NCBI GenBank assembly: GCA_963602355.1
Contig: CAVCIU010000028.1
Location: 1 to 20,969, forward strand
Length of the DNA: 20,969 nt
Direction of reading: 5' to 3'
From: UBA791 sp963602355
GTDB taxonomy: Bacteria > Cyanobacteriota > Vampirovibrionia > Gastranaerophilales > Gastranaerophilaceae
Under the pieces are notes generated by a model that worked only from the letters and a program-made list of their open reading frames with translations, had not been told where the DNA came from and did not search any database. A program made the position numbers and the translations under genes. This document shows positions 6,883 to 14,131 of the stretch, one piece after another (the stretch's first letter is position 1; each line of letters starts with the position of its first letter).

Positions 6883-8228
6883 TGCAAAACAGTAAAATGA
6901 AAATGCCAACAACAAGTGATTTGTTATCAATGTGGAACGCATCTGGATTAAAGAACAAGATTATCTTTACTTTAATCATGATTGCGGCTTTCAGATTTGG
7001 CGTTCAGTTACCTGTTTATGGTATTAACAATGAAATATTTGCTAATATTGCAGCTGGAAATAATATCATAGGTTTCCTTGATTTATTTTCTGGTGGTGCT
7101 CTTGGTAAGGTTTCAATATTCGCTTTGGGTATTGGACCTTTCATCACAGCATCAATCATTATCCAACTTCTTGCGGTAGTTATTCCTTCATTGGAAAAAC
7201 TTCAAAAAGAAGAAGGTGAAGCAGGAAGAAGAAAACTTTCACAATACACAAGATTGTTTACAGTTGTTCTTGCTGCATTCCAAGCTGTAATATTTATGGC
7301 ATATATGAGCAAACTTCCTGGGGCTATTGTTCCTGGTGTTAATCACGGAATGTTCTATTTAAGTTCAATCGCAGTGTTAACAGCTGGTTCAATCCTTGTA
7401 ATGTGGATTTCAGAACTTATTACTGAAAAAGGTATTGGTAACGGTGGTTCACTAATCATCTTCGTAGGTATCATTTCTGGTATTCCTATTTATGCTTCAA
7501 GAACAGCTCAAATGGTAGCAAGAGATCCATCTCTAAACTTCGGTTTATTTATGCTACTATTAATTTTCTTCGTAACTCTTGTAGTAATCGTTATTATGCA
7601 AGAAGCAATTAGAAAAGTTATCATTGTTAATCCAAAAAGACAAGTTGGTAATAAAGTTTATGGCGGTGTAAACACATTTATTCCGTTCAAACTTAACCCT
7701 GGCGGGGTTATGCCAATTATCTTTGCAATCGCAATATTATTATTCCCTACAACTGTTTTAAGTATTGTAGGTCAAGCAAATCTTCCAGCAGGTTTGGCAA
7801 GAGATATCGTATTGAAATTAACACAAATTATGAGCCCAGATGGTTTGTTATATTACATTTTATACTTCGCTCTAATCGTGTTATTAACTTTCTTCTACGC
7901 ATCAATTATGCCAAATATGCAACCAAAAGATATTGCTAATAACTTGAAAAAATATGGTTCATCAATTCCTGGTATCAAACCTGGTAGACCAACAGCTGAA
8001 CATTTAGATAAAATCTTGAGTAAAACAACATTTATCGGTGCTATGGCTTTAGGTATCATTGCTCTTGTTCCATCATTTGCAAGTTATGCAACTAATATCA
8101 AAACATTGCAAGGTATCGGAGCTACATCTCTAATCATCATGGTTGGGGTTGCTCTTGATTTGATTAACCAAGTGAGAACACAATTACTTGCTCGTAATTA
8201 TGAATCATTCCTAAAAGATGATAAATAA
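6882..8228 (+). CDS. secY: Protein translocase subunit SecY
   Basis: SecY forms the central pore of the Sec translocon in the cytoplasmic membrane. The 448-residue protein has the expected length and about ten membrane-spanning segments; the first is IIFTLIMIAAFRFGVQLPVY (about 27-46). Family signatures are visible: GALGKVSIFALGIGPFITAS, the cytoplasmic loop EGEAGRRKLSQYTRLFTV, GIGNGGSLIIFVGI, the loop with PKRQVGNKVYGG, GVMPIIFA, and LDKILSKTTFIGA before the last segments. Its start overlaps the rplO stop as TAATG, with AAAGG 13 bases upstream. No adk, map or infA gene follows as it does in most spc operons; the transcript ends in a hairpin instead. Confidence 0.98.
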   Translation: MQNSKMKMPTTSDLLSMWNASGLKNKIIFTLIMIAAFRFGVQLPVYGINNEIFANIAAGNNIIGFLDLFSGGALGKVSIFALGIGPFITASIIIQLLAVVIPSLEKLQKEEGEAGRRKLSQYTRLFTVVLAAFQAVIFMAYMSKLPGAIVPGVNHGMFYLSSIAVLTAGSILVMWISELITEKGIGNGGSLIIFVGIISGIPIYASRTAQMVARDPSLNFGLFMLLLIFFVTLVVIVIMQEAIRKVIIVNPKRQVGNKVYGGVNTFIPFKLNPGGVMPIIFAIAILLFPTTVLSIVGQANLPAGLARDIVLKLTQIMSPDGLLYYILYFALIVLLTFFYASIMPNMQPKDIANNLKKYGSSIPGIKPGRPTAEHLDKILSKTTFIGAMALGIIALVPSFASYATNIKTLQGIGATSLIIMVGVALDLINQVRTQLLARNYESFLKDDK

Positions 8229-8249
8229 TTAGAAGGAAAATAATAAAAA

Positions 8250-8291
8250 AAGAAGAGGCGATTTTGGATTTATTCAAAATCGCCTCTTCTT
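8250..8291. terminator. Bidirectional rho-independent terminator between secY and recO
   Basis: A perfect 17-base-pair stem, AAGAAGAGGCGATTTTG (8250-8266) with its complement at 8275-8291, encloses an 8-base loop. On the minus strand it is followed by a run of T's (complement of 8244-8250), making it a strong end for pilT-recO. On the plus strand the tail is weaker (TTCTTAATTAAAT) but may still serve secY. The genes on either side converge. Confidence 0.9.
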
Positions 8292-8305
8292 AATTAAATA
8301 AAATC

Positions 8306-9064
8306 TTAATCAATTACTTCTACGCTTTTAATCTTTTTTGAAGTATGAGATTGAATGTAAGTATTCAACATTTCATAGCAAACCTTACAAACCTTTTCTG
8401 TGGCTTTTTTGTCATAATCGCTTTCATAATTGAAATCGAATTGTTCCATAGCTTGTAAGAAGTCTCTTATTTTATAATGTAATTTTTTACTTACCTTGAA
8501 GGTATCATTGCATTCTTTACAGATTACACCGCCCATTTGAGTTGAGAAATACATATCTTCATTTAAGATTTGTTCTCTGCAACATAGGCAAGAATCAAGT
8601 TCGATACCGAAACCTACAACAAGCATTAATTTCATTTGGAATTTAATAACTGCAATTAATACATCTTTTTTAGATTTAGCATCTGAAATTCGTTCTAAAG
8701 CTTTGTAGAATAATGTATAGACTTCATCAGAAGATGGATCATCTTCTACACCAAATGCTGCAACTAGTTCTGACAAATAAATTGAATAGAACAATTTATC
8801 AACATCTTTTCTGCTTTTTGAGAAGGTATTTAATGCTTCTGCTTGGCAAATAGTGTTCATATTTCTACCTTTATTTAGCATAAGACGATTTGCAACAAGA
8901 GAATCCATTCTAGCGCCCAATTTACTTTTAGGCTTTTTAACCCCTTTTGCAACCCCTTTTATCAAACCTTTTTCTTTAGAATACATAACGACGATTTTGT
9001 CCGATTCTGAAAGAGGATATGATTTCAAATTTATCGCATCACATACAAAACTATTCGTTGCCAT
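8306..9064 (-). CDS. recO: DNA repair protein RecO
   Basis: RecO works with RecR and RecF to load RecA on SSB-coated single-stranded DNA. I take the ATG at 9064 (252 residues), because AAGGAAG lies just upstream and the protein then begins MATNSFVCDAINLKSYPLSE, the start of the N-terminal OB-fold. Further upstream the frame (to 9172) runs inside pilT and adds unrelated residues. The OB-fold covers about 1-80 and is followed by a helical domain. The four-cysteine zinc site seen in many RecO proteins is present as C159-x2-C162 and C182-x2-C185. The gene overlaps the end of pilT by 14 bases, so both are probably on one transcript ending at the 8250-8291 hairpin. Confidence 0.93.
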   Translation of the reverse strand: MATNSFVCDAINLKSYPLSESDKIVVMYSKEKGLIKGVAKGVKKPKSKLGARMDSLVANRLMLNKGRNMNTICQAEALNTFSKSRKDVDKLFYSIYLSELVAAFGVEDDPSSDEVYTLFYKALERISDAKSKKDVLIAVIKFQMKLMLVVGFGIELDSCLCCREQILNEDMYFSTQMGGVICKECNDTFKVSKKLHYKIRDFLQAMEQFDFNYESDYDKKATEKVCKVCYEMLNTYIQSHTSKKIKSVEVID

Positions 9065-10160
9065 AATAACCACTTCCTTGATTATTTGTACCGCTAAATA
9101 CACCACGAAGCATTTGGTTAAATTCGTTTTTGTTATCAGACACTTCAAGAGCTTCTTCTTGCGTAATAACACCCTCTTTTACCAATGCGAACAATGATGC
9201 GTTCATTGTAACCATTTCGTCAATACCAGATTTCATGATTGAATAAATTTCTTCTAACTGGTCTTTAATAATGTAGTCTTTAATTGTAGGAGTTGAAACC
9301 ATGATTTCAACGATAGGTCTACGACCAGCACCTTTTGCAATTTTAACAAGTTTTTGCGCAACGATACCTCTTACAGTATTTGCTAACTGATTACGGATTA
9401 AGTCTCTGTCTTGAGGCTCAAACATATTGATAACACGGTTGATTGTTTGAATAGCATCGTTTGTGTGAAGAGATGCCAAAACCAAGTGCCCTGTTTCTGC
9501 AGCTTTCAAAGCCGCAATAGCTGTTTCTCTATCACGGATTTCACCGATAAGAATAACATCTGGGTCTTGTCTCAAGGCATATTTAATACCGTCATTAAAT
9601 GACATTGTATCGATTTCAACTTGTCTTTGCGAAATAATACTTAATTTATTTGAAAACATATACTCAATCGGATCTTCGACTGTAATAATATGTTTTGGAT
9701 ATTTAATATTAATATGTTCAATAATAGATGCAAGAGTTGTAGATTTACCAGAACCAGTAGGCCCAGTAACTAAAACAATACCGTTATTTAAATCAGCAAA
9801 GTTTTGAATTACAGTTGGTAAGTTCAATTCACTAACTTGTCTAATATTAAAAGAAATTACACGAAGAACTAACGCAAAGTGTCCTAATTGTCTACTTAAA
9901 TTTACACGAAAACGAGAAATTGCTGGTAATTCGTAAGAAAAGTCTAAGTCCATTTTCTTTTTGATTTCTGCCATACTATGTGATGGCAATAACGTCATAA
10001 TGGTTCTTTCCATATCCTCGTCATCAAGAAAGTCCATATCAATTTTAACCATTTTACCGTCTTTACGTAAAACTGGACGTTCACCAACATGTAAGTGAAT
10101 ATCTGAAGCACCTGTTTTTACAGCCTGCTTTAAAAAAGTCTTTGCATTAAAAGTTCCCAA
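9051..10160 (-). CDS. pilT: Type IV pilus retraction ATPase PilT
   Basis: PilT is a hexameric ATPase at the cytoplasmic base of type IV pili that powers retraction (twitching, DNA uptake). The 369-residue protein has the N-terminal PilT domain with GASDIHLHVGERP (17-29), Walker A GPTGSGKS (133-140), Asp box VEDPIEY (161-167), Walker B with DVILIGEIRD (201-210), and His box HLVLASLHT (225-233). The start codon is TTG: AAGGAG (10174-10169) sits 8 bases upstream, and the next in-frame ATG (residue 38) would cut off conserved sequence. The C-terminal motif that reads AIRNLIRE in classical PilT is altered (TIKDYIIKD), so a PilU-like role is possible. No other pilus gene is in the window. Confidence 0.93.
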   Translation of the reverse strand: MGTFNAKTFLKQAVKTGASDIHLHVGERPVLRKDGKMVKIDMDFLDDEDMERTIMTLLPSHSMAEIKKKMDLDFSYELPAISRFRVNLSRQLGHFALVLRVISFNIRQVSELNLPTVIQNFADLNNGIVLVTGPTGSGKSTTLASIIEHINIKYPKHIITVEDPIEYMFSNKLSIISQRQVEIDTMSFNDGIKYALRQDPDVILIGEIRDRETAIAALKAAETGHLVLASLHTNDAIQTINRVINMFEPQDRDLIRNQLANTVRGIVAQKLVKIAKGAGRRPIVEIMVSTPTIKDYIIKDQLEEIYSIMKSGIDEMVTMNASLFALVKEGVITQEEALEVSDNKNEFNQMLRGVFSGTNNQGSGYYGNE

Positions 10161-10188
10161 ATCTTTATCTCCTTAGTATAAGTGTATC

Positions 10189-10194
10189 ATTATA
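10189..10194 (-). promoter_or_regulatory. Candidate -10 box for pilT-recO
   Basis: On the minus strand a perfect TATAAT (10194-10189) lies 15 bases upstream of the pilT ribosome binding site. A matching -35 box at normal spacing is not clear; TTGTAA at 10220-10215 is 20 bases away. Confidence 0.3.
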
Positions 10195-10282
10195 AAATTT
10201 AAAATACAAAAATATTACAAATTATTTAAAAAAATCTTGACATATCAGCTAATTATAAGGACAATTTAAAGGGGACGAAATT

Positions 10283-11380
10283 ATGAGCAAGAGAACAAAT
10301 TTATACGAAATACATAAGCAACTTGGGGCTAAGTTAATAGATTTTGCAGGTTGGGAAATGCCTGTACAATATACATCAATTCTAGAAGAACATAAAAATG
10401 TTAGAGAAAACGTTGGCTTGTTTGATGTTTCTCATATGGGAGAAATCTTTGTTTCTGGTGCTGATGCAATTAAATTTTTAAATAAACTTGTACCGCAAGA
10501 TATAAATAAACTTACAGATAAAAAAGCAGTATATTGTCAATTAACAAACGATAACGGCGGTATTATTGATGATTTAATCATTTATAAACTTGAAGATGAA
10601 AATTATCTTCTAATCGTTAATGCTTCTGGCGTTGGCGGTGATTATAAATGGATTGAAGAACACAGCAAAGACCTTGATGTAAAAATTGATAACCAATCAG
10701 ATAATTATTCTCTTGTTGCGGTTCAAGGTCCAAAAGCAATAGATTTGATGACTAAAATAGGCTTAACAAATCCTCCACACTTCTTCCACATTCAAAAGGA
10801 TAATTTGCTAAACATTGATATGTATGTATCAAGAACAGGTTATACAGGCGAAGACGGATTTGAAGTTTTAGTCAAAAATGAAGACGTTGAAAAACTTTGG
10901 AACACATTAATGGAAAAAGGTAAAGAATTTAATGTTATGCCAATCGGTTTAGGCGCACGTGATACACTTAGACTTGAAGCAGCATTACCTCTTTACGGAA
11001 ACGATTTAAGCAACGAGACAACACCTATTGAAGCAGGTTTAAAATGGACAGTTGCCAAGAACAAAGTTGAAGAATACAGCGGAAAAGAAGTTATTTTTTA
11101 TCAACTAAAAAATGGTATCTCTAAAAAATTAGTTGGTCTTAAAATTTTAGCAAAACCAATTGCAAGACACGAAACAGAGATTTATTATAATGATGAAAAA
11201 ATCGGTATAATTACAAGTGGCGGATATTCTCCAACACTTGCTTATAACATTGCACTAGGTTATATTAAAACTGATAAAGGCTTGAATATAAATTCTATAG
11301 TTCAAGTAAAAATAAGAGACAAATTCTATGATGCTCAAATCATTGAGACACCATTTGTAAAAAAACATTATAGCAATTAA
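10283..11380 (+). CDS. gcvT: Glycine cleavage system T protein (aminomethyltransferase)
   Basis: GcvT takes the aminomethyl group from the lipoyl arm of GcvH, transfers the one-carbon unit to tetrahydrofolate and releases ammonia. The 365 residues match the family's length. The N-terminal signature LYEIHKQLGAKLIDFAGWEMPVQY (about 7-30) and VGLFDVSHMGEI are clear, as are YTGEDGFEVLV and GARDTLRLEAALPLYG. In the substrate loop the usual NASN reads NASG, with the following D-x-x-W kept (DYKW). AAAGGGGA lies 7 bases before the ATG. It leads a three-gene operon with gcvH and gcvPA. No glycine riboswitch precedes it, although one is common upstream of gcvT. Confidence 0.96.
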   Translation: MSKRTNLYEIHKQLGAKLIDFAGWEMPVQYTSILEEHKNVRENVGLFDVSHMGEIFVSGADAIKFLNKLVPQDINKLTDKKAVYCQLTNDNGGIIDDLIIYKLEDENYLLIVNASGVGGDYKWIEEHSKDLDVKIDNQSDNYSLVAVQGPKAIDLMTKIGLTNPPHFFHIQKDNLLNIDMYVSRTGYTGEDGFEVLVKNEDVEKLWNTLMEKGKEFNVMPIGLGARDTLRLEAALPLYGNDLSNETTPIEAGLKWTVAKNKVEEYSGKEVIFYQLKNGISKKLVGLKILAKPIARHETEIYYNDEKIGIITSGGYSPTLAYNIALGYIKTDKGLNINSIVQVKIRDKFYDAQIIETPFVKKHYSN

Positions 11381-11408
11381 AATATGGAAAAGATAAGAAG
11401 GAGAAATT

Positions 11409-11792
11409 ATGGCTTTAACTGAAAATATGTTATGTGCAAAAACGCACGAATATGTTGTAGAAGTTGAAAAAGGCACATACCAAATTGGCTTAACAGAATA
11501 TGCAATTGACCAACTTGGAGATATCGTGTTCGTAGAATTACCAGAAGTAGGCGCAGAATTCGGCAAGAACGAAGTTTTTGCAACTGTAGAATCTGTAAAA
11601 GCAGCAAGCGAAATTTATATGCCAATCTCTGGAAAAGTTATTGAAGTTAACGAAAACGTAGTTGATAGCCCAGAAATTTTAAACGAAAAAAACTATGATG
11701 ATAGTTGGTTAATTAAAATTTCTACAGATGCTGATACTATGGAATTTTCAGACTTATTAGAATACAATGATTATTTAGAAGAAGTGAAATAA
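11409..11792 (+). CDS. gcvH: Glycine cleavage system H protein (lipoyl carrier)
   Basis: GcvH is the small carrier whose lipoyl-lysine shuttles between the P, T and L proteins. The 127 residues include the expected hybrid motif ATVESVKAASEIYMPISG with the lipoylated Lys64, preceded by IGLTEYAIDQLGDIVFVELPEVG. AAGGAG lies 6 bases before the start. The stop is one base from the start of gcvPA, so the two are tightly coupled. The C-terminus carries a slightly long acidic tail after WLIKI. Confidence 0.97.
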   Translation: MALTENMLCAKTHEYVVEVEKGTYQIGLTEYAIDQLGDIVFVELPEVGAEFGKNEVFATVESVKAASEIYMPISGKVIEVNENVVDSPEILNEKNYDDSWLIKISTDADTMEFSDLLEYNDYLEEVK

Positions 11793-11793
11793 A

Positions 11794-13038
11794 ATGAAAA
11801 ACATAATTGCACATAGCGATGATATTAGAGCAGAAATGCTTAAAGAAATATCAAAAGCAAATATCGACGAATTGTTTGCACAAATTCCAGAAAAAGCTCG
11901 TACTGGCTCTTTAAATTTGCCAGACTCAATGAGCGAGATGAAAGTTCAAAGAAAGGTTAAAAACATAGCCTCTAAAAACAAAGAATATATCTCGTTTTTA
12001 GGTGCTGGTGTTTATAACAGATTTATTCCGGCTGGAATTTCACAAATTGCAGAAAGATTTGAATTCCTAACTGCATATACACCGTACCAACCAGAAATTT
12101 CTCAAGGTACATTACAAGTTATGTATGAATTTCAATCATATATCTGCAAATTAACAGGTATGGATATTTGTAACGCATCAGTCTATGACGTTGCAACAGC
12201 TTGTGCAGAAGCATTGTTTATGTCTGTTAGAATTTCTAAAAAGAATAAAGTTTTAGTATCTAACAAATTAAACCCAGAATACAAAAAGGTTATAGAAACT
12301 TATACACACGCAGGAGAAATAGAAGTTGAATACTTTGACAAAATTCCAGAAGATTGTTCAGAATATGCTTGCGTAATGGTTCAAAACCCTGATTTCTATG
12401 GTGAAATAACTAATTTCACAAAACCAGAAAATTGTTTACTTGTAATGGTAACAAACCCAATGGCTTTGGCATTGTTAAAGACACCGGCAGAATATGACGC
12501 AGACATTGCAGTAGGTGATGTTCAAACACTTGGGATTCCAATGTCATTCGGCGGTCCATACGCAGGCTTTATCGCAACAAAAGATAAATATATGAGACAG
12601 TTAGCTGGTAGACTTTGCGGGAAGACTCTTGATAAAGACGGTAAAATCGCTTATACCTTGACTATTCAAACAAGAGAACAACATATCAAAAGAGAAAAAG
12701 CAACAAGTAACATTTGCTCAAACCAAGCCCTTGTAGCTCTTTGTTCAACTGTATATCTTGCTCTTATTGGAGAAAACGGTTTTTATAATATGAGCTTGTA
12801 TTCTACAGAAACAGCTCACGAATTAGCAAAAAAACTTGAAGAAAAAAGTTATAAAGTTTTGAATAAAAACTACTTCAACGAATTTGTTATTGAAACAAAA
12901 AATAGCGATGAATACCTAAACAACTTAAAATCAGCTGGTATTTTAGGAGGCTTAAAACTTGATGATAACAATGTTTTAGTTTCAGTAACGGAAATGAACA
13001 CAAAAGAAGATATAGATTTATATTTGGAAAATGTTTAA
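11794..13038 (+). CDS. gcvPA: Glycine dehydrogenase (decarboxylating) subunit 1
   Basis: In the two-subunit form of the P protein, GcvPA is the N-terminal half and GcvPB carries the PLP-binding lysine. The 414-residue protein begins with the family pattern D-I-R-A-E-M-L and has SLNLPDSMSE, FLGAGVYNRFIPAGISQI, YTPYQPEISQGTLQVMYEFQSYI, GVxQTLG-like GDVQTLGIPMSFGGPYAGF, LAGRLCGKT and the QTREQHIKREKATSNICSNQAL segment. The C-terminus (VLVSVTEMNTKEDIDLYLENV) looks complete, and there is no fused GcvPB domain. No gcvPB follows; a terminator does. There is no strong Shine-Dalgarno sequence, and the start lies one base after the gcvH stop. Confidence 0.95.
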   Translation: MKNIIAHSDDIRAEMLKEISKANIDELFAQIPEKARTGSLNLPDSMSEMKVQRKVKNIASKNKEYISFLGAGVYNRFIPAGISQIAERFEFLTAYTPYQPEISQGTLQVMYEFQSYICKLTGMDICNASVYDVATACAEALFMSVRISKKNKVLVSNKLNPEYKKVIETYTHAGEIEVEYFDKIPEDCSEYACVMVQNPDFYGEITNFTKPENCLLVMVTNPMALALLKTPAEYDADIAVGDVQTLGIPMSFGGPYAGFIATKDKYMRQLAGRLCGKTLDKDGKIAYTLTIQTREQHIKREKATSNICSNQALVALCSTVYLALIGENGFYNMSLYSTETAHELAKKLEEKSYKVLNKNYFNEFVIETKNSDEYLNNLKSAGILGGLKLDDNNVLVSVTEMNTKEDIDLYLENV

Positions 13039-13046
13039 ACTTAAAA

Positions 13047-13076
13047 ATACGGTAGAGAATAAAATCTCTACCGTTT
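13047..13076. terminator. Bidirectional terminator after gcvPA
   Basis: A 12-base-pair stem (AAACGGTAGAGA without its first A is the strong part; 13047-13058 with 13065-13076) encloses a 6-base loop. It is followed by TTTAATT on the plus strand and by a T run on the minus strand (complement of 13042-13048). It lies between convergent genes and can end both the gcv operon and the 13124-13654 gene. Confidence 0.85.
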
Positions 13077-13123
13077 AATTGTAGTTTGATAGTTAAGTTT
13101 ATTGGTTAATAATAAATTGTAGT

Positions 13124-13654
13124 TTACTTGCTTAAAGGATTTGGTTTACCAATACCAAATGCCACTGTTGCAGCTCTTACCCCGCCATAAATAGCAGTTG
13201 CTGCACCTAAAACTTTAGAAGCCGCACCTCCTGTAACTAATGTTGCAGCTGATAAAGCTAATGGTACAATATTTTCAGCTAATGATGTTATTGCACCTTT
13301 AATATAACCTTTTGCTTGCGCAAAACCTTTTCTTATTCCACCGAAGATTGAACCGTTCATTTCGGCACTTAATCTTGCGTTTTGTAATTTTGAATCAATA
13401 GTACTTGTAGAATTTAAAGTTGTAGAACCCATATAAGCATCACAAGCAGACTCTGCTAATTGGTTCTTACCACTTGTTCGAGCTTGAATTTTACCATATT
13501 GATGAGCATCATACAACACGGCGCCTAATCCAGCAACACCAACACCTTTGGCGGCATATTTTGCAAAATCTAAGCCTTTTGCTTTCTTAGCCAGATTTTG
13601 AGCATTCTGAGATATGTTTTGAGCTGCACTTGAAACACTTGCTGAGATTGACAT
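13124..13654 (-). CDS. Small Ala/Gly-rich protein of unknown function, membrane-prone
   Basis: I do not recognise this 176-residue protein. The N-terminal 30 residues are polar and Ser/Ala/Gln/Asn-rich (SAAQNISQNAQNLAKKAKG), without a signal peptide. Two hydrophobic, small-residue-rich stretches follow: AAKGVGVAGLGAVLY at about 34-48 and a longer one at about 128-168 (LALSAATLVTGGAASKVLGA and onward), which could form glycine-zipper-like helical hairpins in a membrane. The centre is Ser/Thr/Asn-rich. AAGGAAA lies 5 bases before the ATG. It is a single-gene unit ending at the shared terminator. A membrane-inserting or secreted protein without classical signal is possible, but that is only inference. 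Confidence 0.6.
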   Translation of the reverse strand: MSISASVSSAAQNISQNAQNLAKKAKGLDFAKYAAKGVGVAGLGAVLYDAHQYGKIQARTSGKNQLAESACDAYMGSTTLNSTSTIDSKLQNARLSAEMNGSIFGGIRKGFAQAKGYIKGAITSLAENIVPLALSAATLVTGGAASKVLGAATAIYGGVRAATVAFGIGKPNPLSK

Positions 13655-13812
13655 AATATTTCCTTTTTAATCACATACTTAATACATACGCATGTAATTT
13701 TATCTACCTAACACTACACTTATATAAAGTCTCAAAACCATGAGTTATTGCCTATTTTAGATAAATTTGTTAATAAATATTACAAAAATATAAAAAAGAT
13801 AAGTTTGTGCCA

Positions 13813-13818
13813 TATAAT
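13813..13818 (+). promoter_or_regulatory. Consensus -10 box placed for a leaderless transcript
   Basis: A perfect TATAAT ends 6 bases before the ATG at 13825, the distance at which transcription would start at the A of that ATG. The -35 region is poor. A second candidate, TTGTTA (13767-13772) with TATAAA (13789-13794) at 16-base spacing, would start transcription near 13801 and would suit the alternative GTG start at 13807. Confidence 0.35.
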
Positions 13819-13824
13819 GAATAT

Positions 13825-14127
13825 ATGGAAAACATTTTTGAAAACAGACCTGAAAGATTATGTCTTCATTGCGGAAAATGCAATGGGGAATTTATAAAAA
13901 ATTTCTACGAAAAACCACAAGAAGACTGTGGTTACGAAGGTTGGTTTTTCATGGAATGGGAAAAATATAAACAAAACATCAGAAAACTAAAAGAAAGACT
14001 TTTAGTTCTTGATGTTCAATTGAAAAAATGCAAAGATCCTAAAAAAGCTACAAAGATAGCTCAAGACATTCAAAAGACAAAAGATAAAATCAAATCTTTT
14101 GAACCTATTGGACCTACTGATTTGTAA
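13825..14127 (+). CDS. Small cysteine-motif protein of unknown function
   Basis: Counted from the ATG at 13825 this is a 100-residue protein; an in-frame GTG at 13807 would add six residues. Neither start has a clear Shine-Dalgarno sequence, and I prefer the ATG because a TATAAT box lies exactly where a leaderless transcript would need it. Near the N-terminus is a cluster C13-x2-C16-x2-C19 and C35 (LCLHCGKCNGEF then EDCGYEGWFF), which could bind zinc or an iron-sulfur cluster. The rest (about 44-90) is Lys/Glu-rich and helical, probably a coiled coil (KYKQNIRKLKERLLVLDVQL). The stop is only four bases from the end of the convergent gene. I recognise no family. Confidence 0.6.
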   Translation: MENIFENRPERLCLHCGKCNGEFIKNFYEKPQEDCGYEGWFFMEWEKYKQNIRKLKERLLVLDVQLKKCKDPKKATKIAQDIQKTKDKIKSFEPIGPTDL

Positions 14128-14131
14128 TCCT

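Noticed and set aside
9065..9172. 37-residue N-terminal extension of recO
   Set aside because: It lies wholly inside pilT in another frame, matches no RecO sequence, and a good ribosome binding site precedes the ATG at 9064.
8853..9197. Open frame on the plus strand opposite recO/pilT
   Set aside because: Antisense shadow; both minus-strand genes covering it are clearly real.
10237..10265. TTGACA with GACAAT at 17-base spacing as the gcvT promoter
   Set aside because: Transcription would start at about 10272, cutting into the gcvT ribosome binding site (10268-10275); the other -10-like TATAAG is only 11 bases from TTGACA. A real promoter must exist, but I cannot place it.
10161..10282. Glycine riboswitch upstream of gcvT
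   Set aside because: The 122-base gap is A+T-rich, shows no paired stems of the glycine aptamer, and is shared with the divergent pilT promoter.
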